Shown: positions 24,873-33,909, numbered from the stretch's first letter. The stretch is DNA of 64,000 nt from Sulfuriferula sp047300855 (GCF_047300855.1 NZ_CP170197.1:744001-808000); one strand, 5' to 3'. The notes: generated from the letters alone by a model not told the origin. Made by a program: numbers and translations.

Positions 24873-25014
24873 TTAAGATACCTATGATTTTTACAGGGAG
24901 TGGACTGTCAGTTCATCGGTTTACAAACAGCAGACTATCTTCCAGTCAGGTGGTTCCCAATAAGTCAGGCTGCTTCAATATGCGGGCAATATCGATCACG
25001 ACCCCGTTAATTCA

Positions 25015-25713
25015 TTAGGCATTAAATGCGTTCCCCTTGCCAAGGTTGCATTGTTTGCACTTGGTTTCAAGGTTGTCGTCGGTTGTCTCTCCGCCTTTTG
25101 ACCAAGGCAGAATATGATCAACGTGCAATTCGATACCTGGCTTCATCAATGGACTAGCACCACATGATTTGCATCGAAAACCGTCCCTTACGAGGATTCG
25201 GAATCTTTGGCGATCTGATATTTCTCGTCGAGTACGGCGCTTTGCTAAGCCCATTTGAACGGTTGAATCCGCCGTGCCCCGCTCCGTTTCTGTGTCTTGT
25301 TGGGGTTGATCCGGGGAGTCAGAGTTGACCCATGCCACAAACTCGCGAAGTGCTTTTGACCATGAACCGAATCGGTTTTCATATGTACCAGCCGAGAACT
25401 GGGAACTAGGTGCTTTCACTTCGTCGTATCTGGGTTGGCGACCGAGTCTTATCCATAGCGACTTGATGTTCTCAAAGAGTTCTTCATGGGTAATACCAAA
25501 TTTCGATCTGCTGGGTTGCAGGCCTGCTAGCTTTAACGCTTTGAACCACGACCCAAATCTTCGTTGAATAGTACTTGGATGAGCTTTTCCGATTTCCCCG
25601 TATTCGGCAATAGTGATTGTGTCTCTGCTAATCGCTTGGGCGCTGCGACGCATGTCTTCCAACAGTTCCTCATCGGGTGCGCCTCTGAGGCTTTCTTCTA
25701 ATTCAAACTTCAT
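25015..25713 (-). CDS. HNH endonuclease with homing-endonuclease-associated repeats
   Basis: A 232-residue protein. The N-terminal half has two related repeats of about 55 residues, each ending near F-G-S-W-x-K-A-L, the HNH-associated DNA-binding repeat. The C-terminal HNH zinc finger is C-K-S-C-G...H-V-D-H-I-L-P-W-S-K-G-G...N-L-E-T-K-C-x-x-C-N, with all metal and catalytic His residues. Base use is visibly more A/T-rich than neighbours, suggesting transfer. No partner gene (methylase, restriction specificity or intron) is seen. It may be a free-standing homing-type or defence nuclease. Confidence 0.85.
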   Translation of the reverse strand: MKFELEESLRGAPDEELLEDMRRSAQAISRDTITIAEYGEIGKAHPSTIQRRFGSWFKALKLAGLQPSRSKFGITHEELFENIKSLWIRLGRQPRYDEVKAPSSQFSAGTYENRFGSWSKALREFVAWVNSDSPDQPQQDTETERGTADSTVQMGLAKRRTRREISDRQRFRILVRDGFRCKSCGASPLMKPGIELHVDHILPWSKGGETTDDNLETKCKQCNLGKGNAFNA

Positions 25714-25929
25714 GTTGCCTCGGTTTGCCTAACACCGTTTTAACCGGTGCGGGCCATGAAAGTAAAAGGAAATAATAGGAAATAATAATAGAACCAGACA
25801 CGACACATAATTAACATATTGATTTTATTAAATAATCTATCTGAATCAATTTTACCCCCGAATCAGGGCAACGACGTCATTCCGTGTTTCATCCAGCTTG
25901 TCAGCCGCGATCAGATCTGCAATGGCGGA

Positions 25930-26139
25930 CTACTTGGCCGGCTGCAAATGTGCCCATGCGGCGTCATTTTCGGGTTTCAGCCAATCTTCCGCCAGAGTGG
26001 GTTCTGCCAACTGCAGTGCTTCATCAACAGGCGGCTTCAGCAGCGTCAGCAAGGCCACGGCCCACTGGCAATTTTGGATGGATTCCAGCGGGTGTATATG
26101 TCCAGTGGCGTCAATTTCCACTTCGATGGTCTGCAACAT
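25930..26139 (-). CDS. Orphan antitoxin-like small protein
   Basis: A 69-residue protein whose N-terminus (M-L-Q-T-I-E-V-E-I-D-A-T-G-H-I-H-P-L-E) and acidic end (L-A-E-D-W-L-K-P-E-N-D-A-A-W-A-H-L) resemble short antitoxins paired with PIN toxins. A good AAGGAG site precedes ATG 26137-26139. No toxin follows. Instead the same frame continues open after the TAG stop for 23 codons to a TAA near 25861, encoding A-D-L-I-A-A-D-K-L. This could be a remnant or chance. Family assignment is by resemblance only. Confidence 0.6.
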   Translation of the reverse strand: MLQTIEVEIDATGHIHPLESIQNCQWAVALLTLLKPPVDEALQLAEPTLAEDWLKPENDAAWAHLQPAK

Positions 26140-26222
26140 ATTCCACTCCTTCAAGGAACCAGCAAGGTCAAATGCATGACGTGAGCGACTGTACAAAGCC
26201 GGGACTGATGATTACGCGGTAT

Positions 26223-26384
26223 TTATTTGGTATTTCCTGAACCGCTATCAGCAGGCGCATCCGCTGTGTCGTCTGCCGCCGGCTCTTCATTTTTCTGCGC
26301 TTTTTCCTTCAGCTTGTCTTCTTTCTTCTTTTTCTTGGCGAGCTCTTTTTGACGCTTTTCGTATTGATAGTTGGGTTTGGCCAA
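26223..26384 (-). CDS. Small Lys/Glu-rich protein
   Basis: A 53-residue highly charged protein beginning L/M-A-K-P-N-Y-Q-Y-E-K-R-Q-K-E-L-A-K, a small conserved type I have seen in betaproteobacteria without assigned function. The start is TTG 26382-26384 with an AGGA ribosome site six bases upstream. The acidic, Ala-rich tail (residues 34-53) is likely disordered. It follows the DUF4936 gene. Confidence 0.65.
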   Translation of the reverse strand: MAKPNYQYEKRQKELAKKKKKEDKLKEKAQKNEEPAADDTADAPADSGSGNTK

Positions 26385-26422
26385 TTTGATTTCCTGTCTG
26401 TCAGTGGTTGAAAAAATACGTC

Positions 26423-26737
26423 TTAGTTTGTCTTGCAGAGTGGTATGGATGATGCCGCAACATCCCCGACAAAGCACTCGATCACGCGCCGCCCATCGCC
26501 GGTTAAAAACATGTCCACATCGAACTCGGACACGGTACGGGTGAGTTGGTGCTCAAAGTTGTTACTATCCGCCACATTTTCGTAGATTTCCATCCACGTG
26601 GATGGATCGTCGCGGCGTTTCAGCAGGTGGCCGGTGACGCCGCTGCGGCAGGCGAGGCGCGTTTGCATGGCGCGTATCTGGGTTTCGGTTTCGGCGTCGT
26701 CGTCTTTCACCCGGTAGTAAATGTAATAGTGGTTCAC
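26423..26737 (-). CDS. DUF4936 family protein
   Basis: A 104-residue soluble protein (M-N-H-Y-Y-I-Y-Y-R-V-K-D-D-D-A-E-T) that fits the DUF4936 family found next to ygfZ in betaproteobacteria; its shape suggests a dimeric alpha/beta barrel. Function unknown. It overlaps the ygfZ stop by four bases, so the two are coupled. Confidence 0.75.
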   Translation of the reverse strand: MNHYYIYYRVKDDDAETETQIRAMQTRLACRSGVTGHLLKRRDDPSTWMEIYENVADSNNFEHQLTRTVSEFDVDMFLTGDGRRVIECFVGDVAASSIPLCKTN

Positions 26738-27684
26738 GCCAGAGGGTAGGGCAGGGGTTCGATCGCCAGGCGCGCGCCATCGAGCGACTTGAGGTGGATG
26801 GGATGGGCGTCAGCGCTGCTGATCTGGATTACCGCCAGCGCATCCCAGCCGCCGTTGGGGGCGGGTTGGGCGTTGACGATCATGCCGCTGGCCTGGCCTT
26901 CCATGTCGGCACTGTAGAGTTCGTCGCCGGGCGCAGCGGGACTGTCGCTGTGCACCAGATACATGCGGCGCTTGAGCTTGCCCAGGTATTGGGTGCGGGC
27001 GACGATTTCCTGGCCGGTATAGCAACCTTTTTGAAAATTGACGCTGTTGGTGAGATCGAAGTTGACCATCTGCGGGACGAACTGCTCCTGCGTGGCGGGC
27101 AGGATGGTGGGAATGCCGGCGCGGATTTCCAGCCACTGCCAGATTGGATAATCGATCTGGCTGGCGTCGCGGCTCAAGGTCTCACTGAGCGCAGCGGCGG
27201 ATTGGGGTGTGGTGATGATCTGGTAACGCTCGGCAGCCAGGCGGATCACGCTGCCCGCCGGAGTGTGCACCACGCCCATATCGGTAGGCGGTAACACACC
27301 CAGTATCGCTTCGATCAACCGGGCAGCATGCTTGCCGGCTACGCCGATGCGGACTATCTCGGAGCGCGCATCGCGGGCTTTGACTTTGGAGCGCAGGATG
27401 AACATGGACAGGCGCTTCTGGATGGCTTCCTGCAAGTCGCCGGCGAGCTGCATGTAGGTCGCACCGTTCTGGTTCCAGAGCAGAAAACTGGCCAGCAGCC
27501 GACCCTTGGGCGAGCAAAAACCGCTGTACTGCGCTGCGCCAGTGGCGAGCTTGCGCACGTCATTGGTGAGCTGGCCTTGCAGATAGGTGGCGGTGTCCTC
27601 GCCGCTGAAGGCAATCAACCCCAGCGGTGCGAGGTCGGCGAATACTGCGCCGGTTTGAAGGGTATCGAGGATGTTCTGGGTCAT
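26734..27684 (-). CDS. ygfZ: YgfZ/Caf17 folate-binding iron-sulfur assembly protein
   Basis: A 316-residue GcvT-like protein with the signature K-G-C-Y-T-G-Q-E-I-V-A-R (family K-G-C-Y-x-G-Q-E) around residue 225; the Cys is essential in known members. It uses folate to help build or repair Fe-S enzymes such as MiaB and succinate dehydrogenase. ATG 27682-27684 is chosen over a TTG three codons upstream. Gene order with ygfX, nadB and rpoE matches many proteobacteria. Confidence 0.93.
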   Translation of the reverse strand: MTQNILDTLQTGAVFADLAPLGLIAFSGEDTATYLQGQLTNDVRKLATGAAQYSGFCSPKGRLLASFLLWNQNGATYMQLAGDLQEAIQKRLSMFILRSKVKARDARSEIVRIGVAGKHAARLIEAILGVLPPTDMGVVHTPAGSVIRLAAERYQIITTPQSAAALSETLSRDASQIDYPIWQWLEIRAGIPTILPATQEQFVPQMVNFDLTNSVNFQKGCYTGQEIVARTQYLGKLKRRMYLVHSDSPAAPGDELYSADMEGQASGMIVNAQPAPNGGWDALAVIQISSADAHPIHLKSLDGARLAIEPLPYPLA

Positions 27685-27734
27685 GGTGTGCAATGAAATG
27701 GGAATCCGAATGCGCTTATTCTACAATCATCGCC

Positions 27735-28178
27735 ATGAACTTGCCGCCTTTACGCATCAATGTGTATTTATCGCGCCGCCTGATGGGCATGCTGATTGTC
27801 ATGCATGGTGTTGCAGGCTGGGTTGTATGGTGGGCGTTTCCGGAAGGGTGGGGGCGCGTATCAGGCAGTCTGGTGCTGCTGGCAAGTCTCGCTTACAACT
27901 TGATGCAGCATTCGCGCAGGCGTTTTACCGGGCTGGAACTGGATGCCGACGGCACGTTTCGCCTGCGGCGCGATGACGCCTGGCAGACTGCGCGTTTGCT
28001 GGATGCCTTTGTGACCCCCGCGCTGACGGTATTGCGTTTGCGGCTGGAGGACGGCAAAACGGTGGCATTGACGCTGCTGCCGGATAGCCTGGCAGGCAAC
28101 GATTTCCGTCGCCTGCGCGTCAGTCTAAAGTGGGGAGGTCGCACGCCCCCGGACACACCCGGCCCGGTCGCGGATTGA
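27735..28178 (+). CDS. YgfX/CptA-like membrane protein
   Basis: A 147-residue protein with two hydrophobic helices (about 15-32 and 37-55) followed by a cytoplasmic beta-rich domain containing L-E-L-D-A-D-G-T-F-R-L. This layout, and the position between ygfZ and nadB, fits the YgfX (CptA toxin-like) family. The SdhE/YgfY partner usually next to it is absent. Its 3' end overlaps the 3' end of nadB by 59 bases on the opposite strand. Confidence 0.7.
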   Translation: MNLPPLRINVYLSRRLMGMLIVMHGVAGWVVWWAFPEGWGRVSGSLVLLASLAYNLMQHSRRRFTGLELDADGTFRLRRDDAWQTARLLDAFVTPALTVLRLRLEDGKTVALTLLPDSLAGNDFRRLRVSLKWGGRTPPDTPGPVAD

Positions 28179-29739
28179 GCACGGTGTTGCCGGTGACCGG
28201 CAGCATGTCCGGGTAGTCGCGGCTAAAGTGCAAGCCGCGCGATTCGCGCCGCAGTTGGGCAGAGCGCACGATCAGATCGGCGGTGAGCACCAGGTTGCGC
28301 AATTCGATCAGGTCGTTGCTGACGCGGAAGTTGCGGTAATACTCGTTGATTTCTTCATTCAGCAGCCGGATTCGGCTGGCGGCGCGTGCCAGGCGTTTAT
28401 TGGTGCGCACGATGCCGACGTAATCCCACATGAAACGGCGCAGTTCGTCCCAGTTATGGGAGAGCACGATTTCTTCGTCGGCGTCGGTGACGCGGCTTGC
28501 GTCCCATTCCGGAATGCTGGTTGGCGGCGCGCCCGCACTCGCCAGAATATCTTCAGCAGCGGCACGGCCAAATACCAGACACTCGAGCAGCGAGTTGCTG
28601 GCCAGCCGATTGGCACCATGCAGCCCGGTGCAGGCGACCTCGCCGACTGCATACAGCCCGGTGAGATCGGTGCGCGCCGCCAGATCGGTGACCACGCCGC
28701 CGCAAGTATAGTGCGCAGCGGGCACCACCGGGATCGGCTCGCGCGTGATGTCGATGCCCAGCGCGCGGCAGCGCTCGTAAATGGTAGGAAAATGCTCGAG
28801 GATGAACTCTGCCGGCTTGTGCGAAATGTCCAGATAGACGCTGTCGAGGCCGCGTTTTTTCATCTCGAAGTCAATCGCCCGCGCCACGATGTCGCGCGGC
28901 GCCAGCTCGGCACGCGGATCATGCGCGGCCATGAAGCGAGCGCCGTCAGGCAATTTGAGCAGCCCGCCCTCGCCGCGCACTGCTTCGGTAATCAGAAAGG
29001 ATTTGGCATGCGGGTGATACAGGCAGGTGGGGTGGAACTGGATGAACTCCATGTTCGCCACCCGGCACCCGGCGCGCCAGCCCATGGCAATGCCGTCACC
29101 GGTGGCGACATCGGGGTTGGTGGTGTACAGGTAAACCTTGCCCGCGCCGCCGGTGGCCAGCACGGTATGGCTGGCGGCGAAGGTCTTGACCTGGCCGCTG
29201 GCATTATCCAGTGCATACACTCCATGGCAGGTGTGGTCGTCACGCCCGAGTTTGTCACCGGTGATCAAGTCGATGGCGATGTGGTGTTCGAGCAGGGTGA
29301 TATTGGGATTGTCGCGGATCTGGGTACACAGGGTTTTTTGGACTGCCCGGCCGGTGGCATCGGCGGCGTGGATAATGCGGCGCGTGCTGTGGCCCCCCTC
29401 GCGGGTGAGATGAAACCCGGTCGAACTGGCTGCATCGGCAGTAAACGGCACGCCCATTTCCACCAGCCACTGTACCGCGGCCTGGCCGTTCTCCACCACG
29501 AAACGCACGGTGCGTTCATTGCAGAGACCCGCCCCTGCCACCAGCGTGTCGCGGATATGCGCCTCGATCGAGTCATTATCGGCGAGCACTGCGGCGATGC
29601 CGCCCTGTGCCCAGACGCTGGCTGAATCCTGCAGTGTTTTTTTGGTCAGCAGAGTAACCCGGCGCTGCTGTGCCAGATGCAGTGCGGTGGTCAGTGCGGC
29701 CAGGCCACTGCCGATGATAAGTACGTCGGTGCGCTCCAT
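28120..29739 (-). CDS. nadB: L-aspartate oxidase
   Basis: A 539-residue FAD enzyme that makes iminoaspartate, the first step of NAD synthesis. N-terminal FAD fingerprint V-L-I-I-G-S-G-L-A-A-L (7-17), T-R-E-G-G-H-S-x-R-R-I and the C-terminal helical domain are present. The start at 29739 has an AGGT site upstream and begins directly before the FAD motif; upstream in-frame codons are not protein-like. Divergent from rpoE. Confidence 0.95.
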   Translation of the reverse strand: MERTDVLIIGSGLAALTTALHLAQQRRVTLLTKKTLQDSASVWAQGGIAAVLADNDSIEAHIRDTLVAGAGLCNERTVRFVVENGQAAVQWLVEMGVPFTADAASSTGFHLTREGGHSTRRIIHAADATGRAVQKTLCTQIRDNPNITLLEHHIAIDLITGDKLGRDDHTCHGVYALDNASGQVKTFAASHTVLATGGAGKVYLYTTNPDVATGDGIAMGWRAGCRVANMEFIQFHPTCLYHPHAKSFLITEAVRGEGGLLKLPDGARFMAAHDPRAELAPRDIVARAIDFEMKKRGLDSVYLDISHKPAEFILEHFPTIYERCRALGIDITREPIPVVPAAHYTCGGVVTDLAARTDLTGLYAVGEVACTGLHGANRLASNSLLECLVFGRAAAEDILASAGAPPTSIPEWDASRVTDADEEIVLSHNWDELRRFMWDYVGIVRTNKRLARAASRIRLLNEEINEYYRNFRVSNDLIELRNLVLTADLIVRSAQLRRESRGLHFSRDYPDMLPVTGNTVLNPRPGRVCPGACDLPTLD

Positions 29740-29828
29740 ATTGACCTGTATTAAACCTGCCGGAAATAGGGTGCGGCAAGGATAGCAGAGCGTTATGCGG
29801 CTGAATACCCATTTTCGGAAGCCGCAAC

Positions 29829-29857
29829 GGAACTTCATTATCGATAGGACTGTCTCT
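29829..29857 (+). promoter_or_regulatory. Sigma-E-like promoter of the rpoE operon
   Basis: GGAACTT (29829-29835), 17 bases, then TCTCT (29853-29857) closely matches the AlgU/RpoE consensus GAACTT-N16/17-TCTGA. It lies 88 bases before rpoE, consistent with the autoregulation known for this sigma factor. Confidence 0.6.
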
Positions 29858-29944
29858 CTCGCGCAAGAGGCATGCCGGTGCAGCATTGCCTTGGCCGCAG
29901 GTATACTACGGCACTACAACAGGAATCAGGGATGAAGACTCACG

Positions 29945-30544
29945 ATGAGTGATCGCGATGTCGATCAACTGCTGGTGGAGCGGGTGCAGCGCGGTGACAA
30001 GCGGGCTTTCGATTTGCTGGTGATTAAATACGAGCGGCGTCTGGCTCGGTTATTGTCGCGCTTTGTGCGCGACGCGGCCGAGGTGGAGGACATCTCGCAG
30101 GAGGCGTTTATCAAGGCCTATCGCGCCTTGCCGTCCTTTCGCGGCGAATCGGCTTTTTACACGTGGTTATACCGAATCGGTATCAACACCGCGAAAAATT
30201 ATCTGGTGTCGCGCGGGCGGCGTGCCCCCACCACAACCGAGTTCGATGCCGAAGAAGCAGAGGGTTTTGAAGATGCAGATGGCTTGCGCGATTTCAATAC
30301 GCCAGAGAACGAACTTCTCTCCAAAGAGGTTGCCCAAGTTGTGAATGCGGCAATGGCGGATTTGCCAGAGGATTTGCGCACGGCGATTTCGCTGCGCGAG
30401 ATGGAAGGGATGAGCTACGAAGAGATCGCCGAGATCATGGGTTGCCCGATTGGTACGGTACGATCCAGAATTTTCCGCGCGCGTGAGGCAATTGCAGCGC
30501 GCCTACGCCCGATTTTGGGCACCAGCAAAGATACAAGATGGTAA
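29945..30544 (+). CDS. rpoE: ECF sigma factor RpoE (AlgU)
   Basis: A 199-residue group 4 sigma factor. Region 2 includes D-I-S-Q-E-A-F-I-K-A-Y-R-A-L and Y-T-W-L-Y-R-I-G-I-N-T-A-K-N-Y; region 4 has E-G-M-S-Y-E-E-I-A-E-I-M-G-C-P-I-G-T-V-R-S-R. It directs the envelope-stress response and is held by the anti-sigma factor encoded next. First gene of a six-gene operon. Confidence 0.97.
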   Translation: MSDRDVDQLLVERVQRGDKRAFDLLVIKYERRLARLLSRFVRDAAEVEDISQEAFIKAYRALPSFRGESAFYTWLYRIGINTAKNYLVSRGRRAPTTTEFDAEEAEGFEDADGLRDFNTPENELLSKEVAQVVNAAMADLPEDLRTAISLREMEGMSYEEIAEIMGCPIGTVRSRIFRAREAIAARLRPILGTSKDTRW

Positions 30545-30555
30545 GGAGTAACGCT

Positions 30556-31080
30556 ATGCGAAATTCTGCAATAACTACTCATGAAAGCAAGCCGCTTACT
30601 GAAGACACTACACTGTCTGCGCTTGCCGATGGTGAACTGGATCATCAGGAAACCGTGCGCATTCTGGAAACATTGAGCCAGGGCGCGGACTGGCGCACAC
30701 GCTGGCAGAGCTACCACATCATCGGTGACTGCCTGCGCAATACCCCTGCGCTAAAATCCGATCTGGCAACCCGGATCAGCCTGTTGCTGGCTGAGGAACC
30801 CACTGTGCTGGCGCCACGGCGTTCGCTGATGACGCGCTTTGGCATCCCTGGTGCGGCCTCTTTGGCGGCGGTGATGCTGGTGGCATGGGGAGCTGTCAAT
30901 CTGATGCAAAACGATACCCAGCCTTTTAGCGGTAATCAATTGGCGGCAATCAGTCCTGGTCAGTCTTCTTCCAATACGCAGAATGACATGAATGATTATG
31001 TGGCGGCGCACCGTGATTTCTCACCCGGAGCAATGCTTGCCAATGCTTCTTTTGAAGTCCCGGCGGATCCCGCACGATGA
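30556..31080 (+). CDS. rseA: Anti-sigma-E factor RseA (MucA)
   Basis: A 174-residue membrane protein: N-terminal RseA domain (L-S-A-L-A-D-G-E-L-D, W-R-T-R-W-Q-S-Y-H-I-I-G-D) binds RpoE; one transmembrane helix near residues 92-112 (A-A-S-L-A-A-V-M-L-V-A-W); a periplasmic tail. An AAGGAG site fits ATG 30556; an earlier ATG at 30538 overlaps rpoE. Regulated proteolysis of this protein frees RpoE. Confidence 0.9.
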   Translation: MRNSAITTHESKPLTEDTTLSALADGELDHQETVRILETLSQGADWRTRWQSYHIIGDCLRNTPALKSDLATRISLLLAEEPTVLAPRRSLMTRFGIPGAASLAAVMLVAWGAVNLMQNDTQPFSGNQLAAISPGQSSSNTQNDMNDYVAAHRDFSPGAMLANASFEVPADPAR

Positions 31081-32036
31081 GATGGTGGTTGATTTGGTTG
31101 TGGCTGGCGGCGATGCCGCTGGCCAATGCGGCTGGAAGCGCCTATCCGGGTGATCTGGTTGCATGGCTGAATCAGGTGGCCGCTGCCGCCGAGAAACTCA
31201 ATTACACAGGCACCTTCGTGTACCAGCACGGTTCCACAGTCGAAGTTTCCAAAGTATCGCATCGCGTCGACAATGGCGTCGAAATGTCCAAAATCGATGT
31301 GCTGTCGGGACCGCCCCATGCCTATGTGAGCGTCAATGACGAAGTGGTCTGCTATATCCCGGACGGTAATCGAGTCAAGGTGGAAAAACGCCATCGTCAC
31401 AAGTTTTTTCCGGCACTGTTGCCGGTACCCGCCTCTGCGTTGGCAGAACAATACACATTGAAGCCACTGGGTCATGCCAAGGTTGCCGGGCACGACTGCG
31501 TAGGCGTCATGCTGGTACCCAAGGATGAATACCGGTATGGCTATATTTTATGGGCGGATGCGGCCACCGGGCTGTTGCTGAAGGCGCAGCCGCTGGATGC
31601 CGACAGCAAGCCCACTGGACAGTTCGTGTTTACCCAGGTGAGCATCGGCGGCGCGCCGCGCGACGCTTTCAGCTCGGGGTTCGACAACAAGAAAACCGTG
31701 CAGGTGGCAAGTGAAGATACCTATGGATTGACTGACTGGCGCGTCAAAAAGTTACCTGCCGGGTTTGCCAAGGTGATGGAAGCGCGACGCATGTTGCCGG
31801 GCAAGAAAACCCCGGTAGTGCAACTGGTTTATTCGGATGGTCTGGCTACTGTATCGCTGTTTATCGAGCCCTATGCCAATCTGTCCAATCCGATGCGCGG
31901 CTTGTCCACCCGCAGTCTACTCAATGTCTACGCACGTCCAGTGGGTAAATACCAGGTTACGGCGCTAGGCGAAGTGCCCTCTGAAACGGTGATACAGATG
32001 GCAGATAGCCTGGTCAAGCAAGGCGACACCAAATGA
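31077..32036 (+). CDS. rseB: Periplasmic sigma-E regulator RseB (MucB)
   Basis: A 319-residue exported protein with signal peptide (M-R-W-W-L-I-W-L-W-L-A-A-M-P-L-A-N-A) and the MucB/RseB fold, with Y-T-G-T-F-V-Y-Q-H-G-S near residue 45. It binds the periplasmic part of RseA and senses lipids or lipopolysaccharide. Overlaps rseA by four bases. Confidence 0.93.
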   Translation: MRWWLIWLWLAAMPLANAAGSAYPGDLVAWLNQVAAAAEKLNYTGTFVYQHGSTVEVSKVSHRVDNGVEMSKIDVLSGPPHAYVSVNDEVVCYIPDGNRVKVEKRHRHKFFPALLPVPASALAEQYTLKPLGHAKVAGHDCVGVMLVPKDEYRYGYILWADAATGLLLKAQPLDADSKPTGQFVFTQVSIGGAPRDAFSSGFDNKKTVQVASEDTYGLTDWRVKKLPAGFAKVMEARRMLPGKKTPVVQLVYSDGLATVSLFIEPYANLSNPMRGLSTRSLLNVYARPVGKYQVTALGEVPSETVIQMADSLVKQGDTK

Positions 32037-32509
32037 TCGAAACGCAGGCCAGGGTACTGGAGGTTGAGTCAGGAGCGGCCTTGGTCGAGCCAATGGAGCC
32101 ATCGGGTTGTTCCGCTTGCGGTACCAAGGGCGGCGGTTGCGGTGCGGACCGCATTGGCCAGGTATTTACCCTGCGCAGCAAGCGTTACCGGGTGCTCGAC
32201 CCGCGTGGTAGCAAGGTGGGTGATGCCGTGGTGATCGGTGTGGCAGACGGCGCGGTGTTGCGCGGATCCGGCGCAGTGTATCTGCTGCCTCTTCTGCTCG
32301 TCTTTATGGGAGCCATGCTGGCCAGTCATTTCGCACCGCTGGCGAATAGCGATGTTTGGTCCATCGCCGGGGCGGGAGCAGGATTTGTTCTGGGCACTAT
32401 CTGGCTGTTGTGGTTTAGCCGTAGGGCCGCACGTGATGCCCGTTTTCAGCCAGTAATCTTACGTGCGGTAAATGAAAACTTGTTCGTATTAAAGGAACTC
32501 GGATCATGA
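32033..32509 (+). CDS. rseC: RseC/MucC family membrane protein
   Basis: A 158-residue inner-membrane protein with an N-terminal Cys cluster (C-S-A-C-G-T-K-G-G-G-C-G, about 22-34) and two helices (about 80-100 and 108-128). RseC proteins influence the sigma-E response and the SoxR reducing system. It is coupled by four-base overlaps to rseB and to the protease gene. Confidence 0.92.
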   Translation: MIETQARVLEVESGAALVEPMEPSGCSACGTKGGGCGADRIGQVFTLRSKRYRVLDPRGSKVGDAVVIGVADGAVLRGSGAVYLLPLLLVFMGAMLASHFAPLANSDVWSIAGAGAGFVLGTIWLLWFSRRAARDARFQPVILRAVNENLFVLKELGS

Positions 32510-33909
32510 AAAAAGCAGTTTGGGTATGGGCATTATGGTTAATGTTGACGACCTTTGCGTGGGCGCGCGACTTACCTGATTTCACCGGGCTGGTGGAGAA
32601 ATACGGTCCCACCGTGGTAAACATTACCAGCACCCAGCTGGTCAAGTCCGGCGGACAGGGACAGGCGATGTCCGAACAGGACATGCTTGAATTTTTCCGC
32701 CGTTTCATGCCGCCGGGCTCTCTGCCAGATGGCGCCATGCCGCCGCCACAGAACCAGGTACCGAGTGAAGTGCCGGTGCGCAGCAGCGGCTCGGGTTTTA
32801 TCATCAGTTCCGACGGTTATATTCTGACCAATGCCCACGTGGTGGACGGTGCGGACGAGGTGACGGTCAAGCTCACCGATCGACGCGAATTCCGTGCCAA
32901 GGTTATCGGTTCGGACGATAGCAGCGATGTCGCGCTCATCAAGATCAACGCCACCAATCTCCCCACGGTTGTTATCGGCAAACCGGATCAGATCAAAGTG
33001 GGGGAATGGGTGATTGCAATCGGTTCGCCCTTCGGTTTTGAAAATTCGGTCACGGCAGGGATCGTCAGCGCTACCGGCCGTGCGCTGCCAAGCGACAATT
33101 ATGTGCCCTTCATTCAGACCGATGCGGCGGTGAACCCGGGTAACTCCGGTGGGCCGCTGTTCAACATGAAGGGTGAAGTGATCGGAATCAATTCGCAGAT
33201 TCTGTCGCGTTCGGGTGGTTATATGGGCTTGTCATTTGCCATTCCCATTGATGTGGCCATGCAGGTCGCCGACCAACTCAAGACTCAGGGCAAGGTCAGT
33301 CGCGGGCGTTTGGGCGTGGTGATTCAGGAGGTCAATGCCGGCAATGCCGAAGCGTTTGGTTTGCCCAAGCCCGCCGGAGCACTGATATCGGGCGTGGAAA
33401 AAGGCGGCCCGGCCGATAAGGCCGGGGTGCAGGTGGGCGATGTGATCCTCAAGTTCAACGGGAAAACCATTAATCGCTCGTTTGATTTGCCGCGTCTGGT
33501 TGCTGCCACAAAGCCGGGCAGCAAGGCTGAGATGGAAGTGTGGCGCAATCGCGCGCCCAAAAACATCAGCGTTATCGTGGGGGCGCTTCCCGATAAAAAA
33601 ACCGCCTCAGGAAAACCGGCGAAAACAGCCAGCATACCCAATAAAGTCGGTTTGGTGCTCGCCGATATCGGCACGGCGCAGCGGCACGCTCTGGGAGTTA
33701 GCCATGGCGTACTGGTCGAAGAATCGCAAGGTGCCGCTGCGAGTGCCGGTATCCAGCCAGGAGATGTGATTCTGGCGGTGAGCAATGTGCCGGTGAAAAG
33801 CGTTGCACAGTTCGACAAGCTGCTGACAGAGGCGGCAGCCAGCAAGCGTGTGGCTCTGTTGGTCAAGCGCGGTCCGGATACGGTGTACATACCATTGCGT
33901 ATGCCATGA
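32506..33909 (+). CDS. mucD: Periplasmic serine protease DegP/MucD (Do)
   Basis: A 467-residue S1C protease: signal peptide 1-20, catalytic triad H111 (T-N-A-H-V-V), D141 (S-S-D-V-A-L) and S214 (G-N-S-G-G-P-L), then two PDZ domains (about 260-350 and 375-460). It degrades misfolded envelope proteins and dampens sigma-E signalling. The gene belongs to the rpoE operon by overlap. Confidence 0.95.
   Translation: MKKAVWVWALWLMLTTFAWARDLPDFTGLVEKYGPTVVNITSTQLVKSGGQGQAMSEQDMLEFFRRFMPPGSLPDGAMPPPQNQVPSEVPVRSSGSGFIISSDGYILTNAHVVDGADEVTVKLTDRREFRAKVIGSDDSSDVALIKINATNLPTVVIGKPDQIKVGEWVIAIGSPFGFENSVTAGIVSATGRALPSDNYVPFIQTDAAVNPGNSGGPLFNMKGEVIGINSQILSRSGGYMGLSFAIPIDVAMQVADQLKTQGKVSRGRLGVVIQEVNAGNAEAFGLPKPAGALISGVEKGGPADKAGVQVGDVILKFNGKTINRSFDLPRLVAATKPGSKAEMEVWRNRAPKNISVIVGALPDKKTASGKPAKTASIPNKVGLVLADIGTAQRHALGVSHGVLVEESQGAAASAGIQPGDVILAVSNVPVKSVAQFDKLLTEAAASKRVALLVKRGPDTVYIPLRMP

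Noticed and set aside
24873..25014. Gap between the old yellow enzyme and the HNH gene
   Set aside because: Searched for attachment sites or terminal repeats that would mark an inserted unit; none was convincing.
28228..29625. 465-codon open frame opposite nadB
   Set aside because: A shadow of nadB: same extent, no motifs, no start signal.
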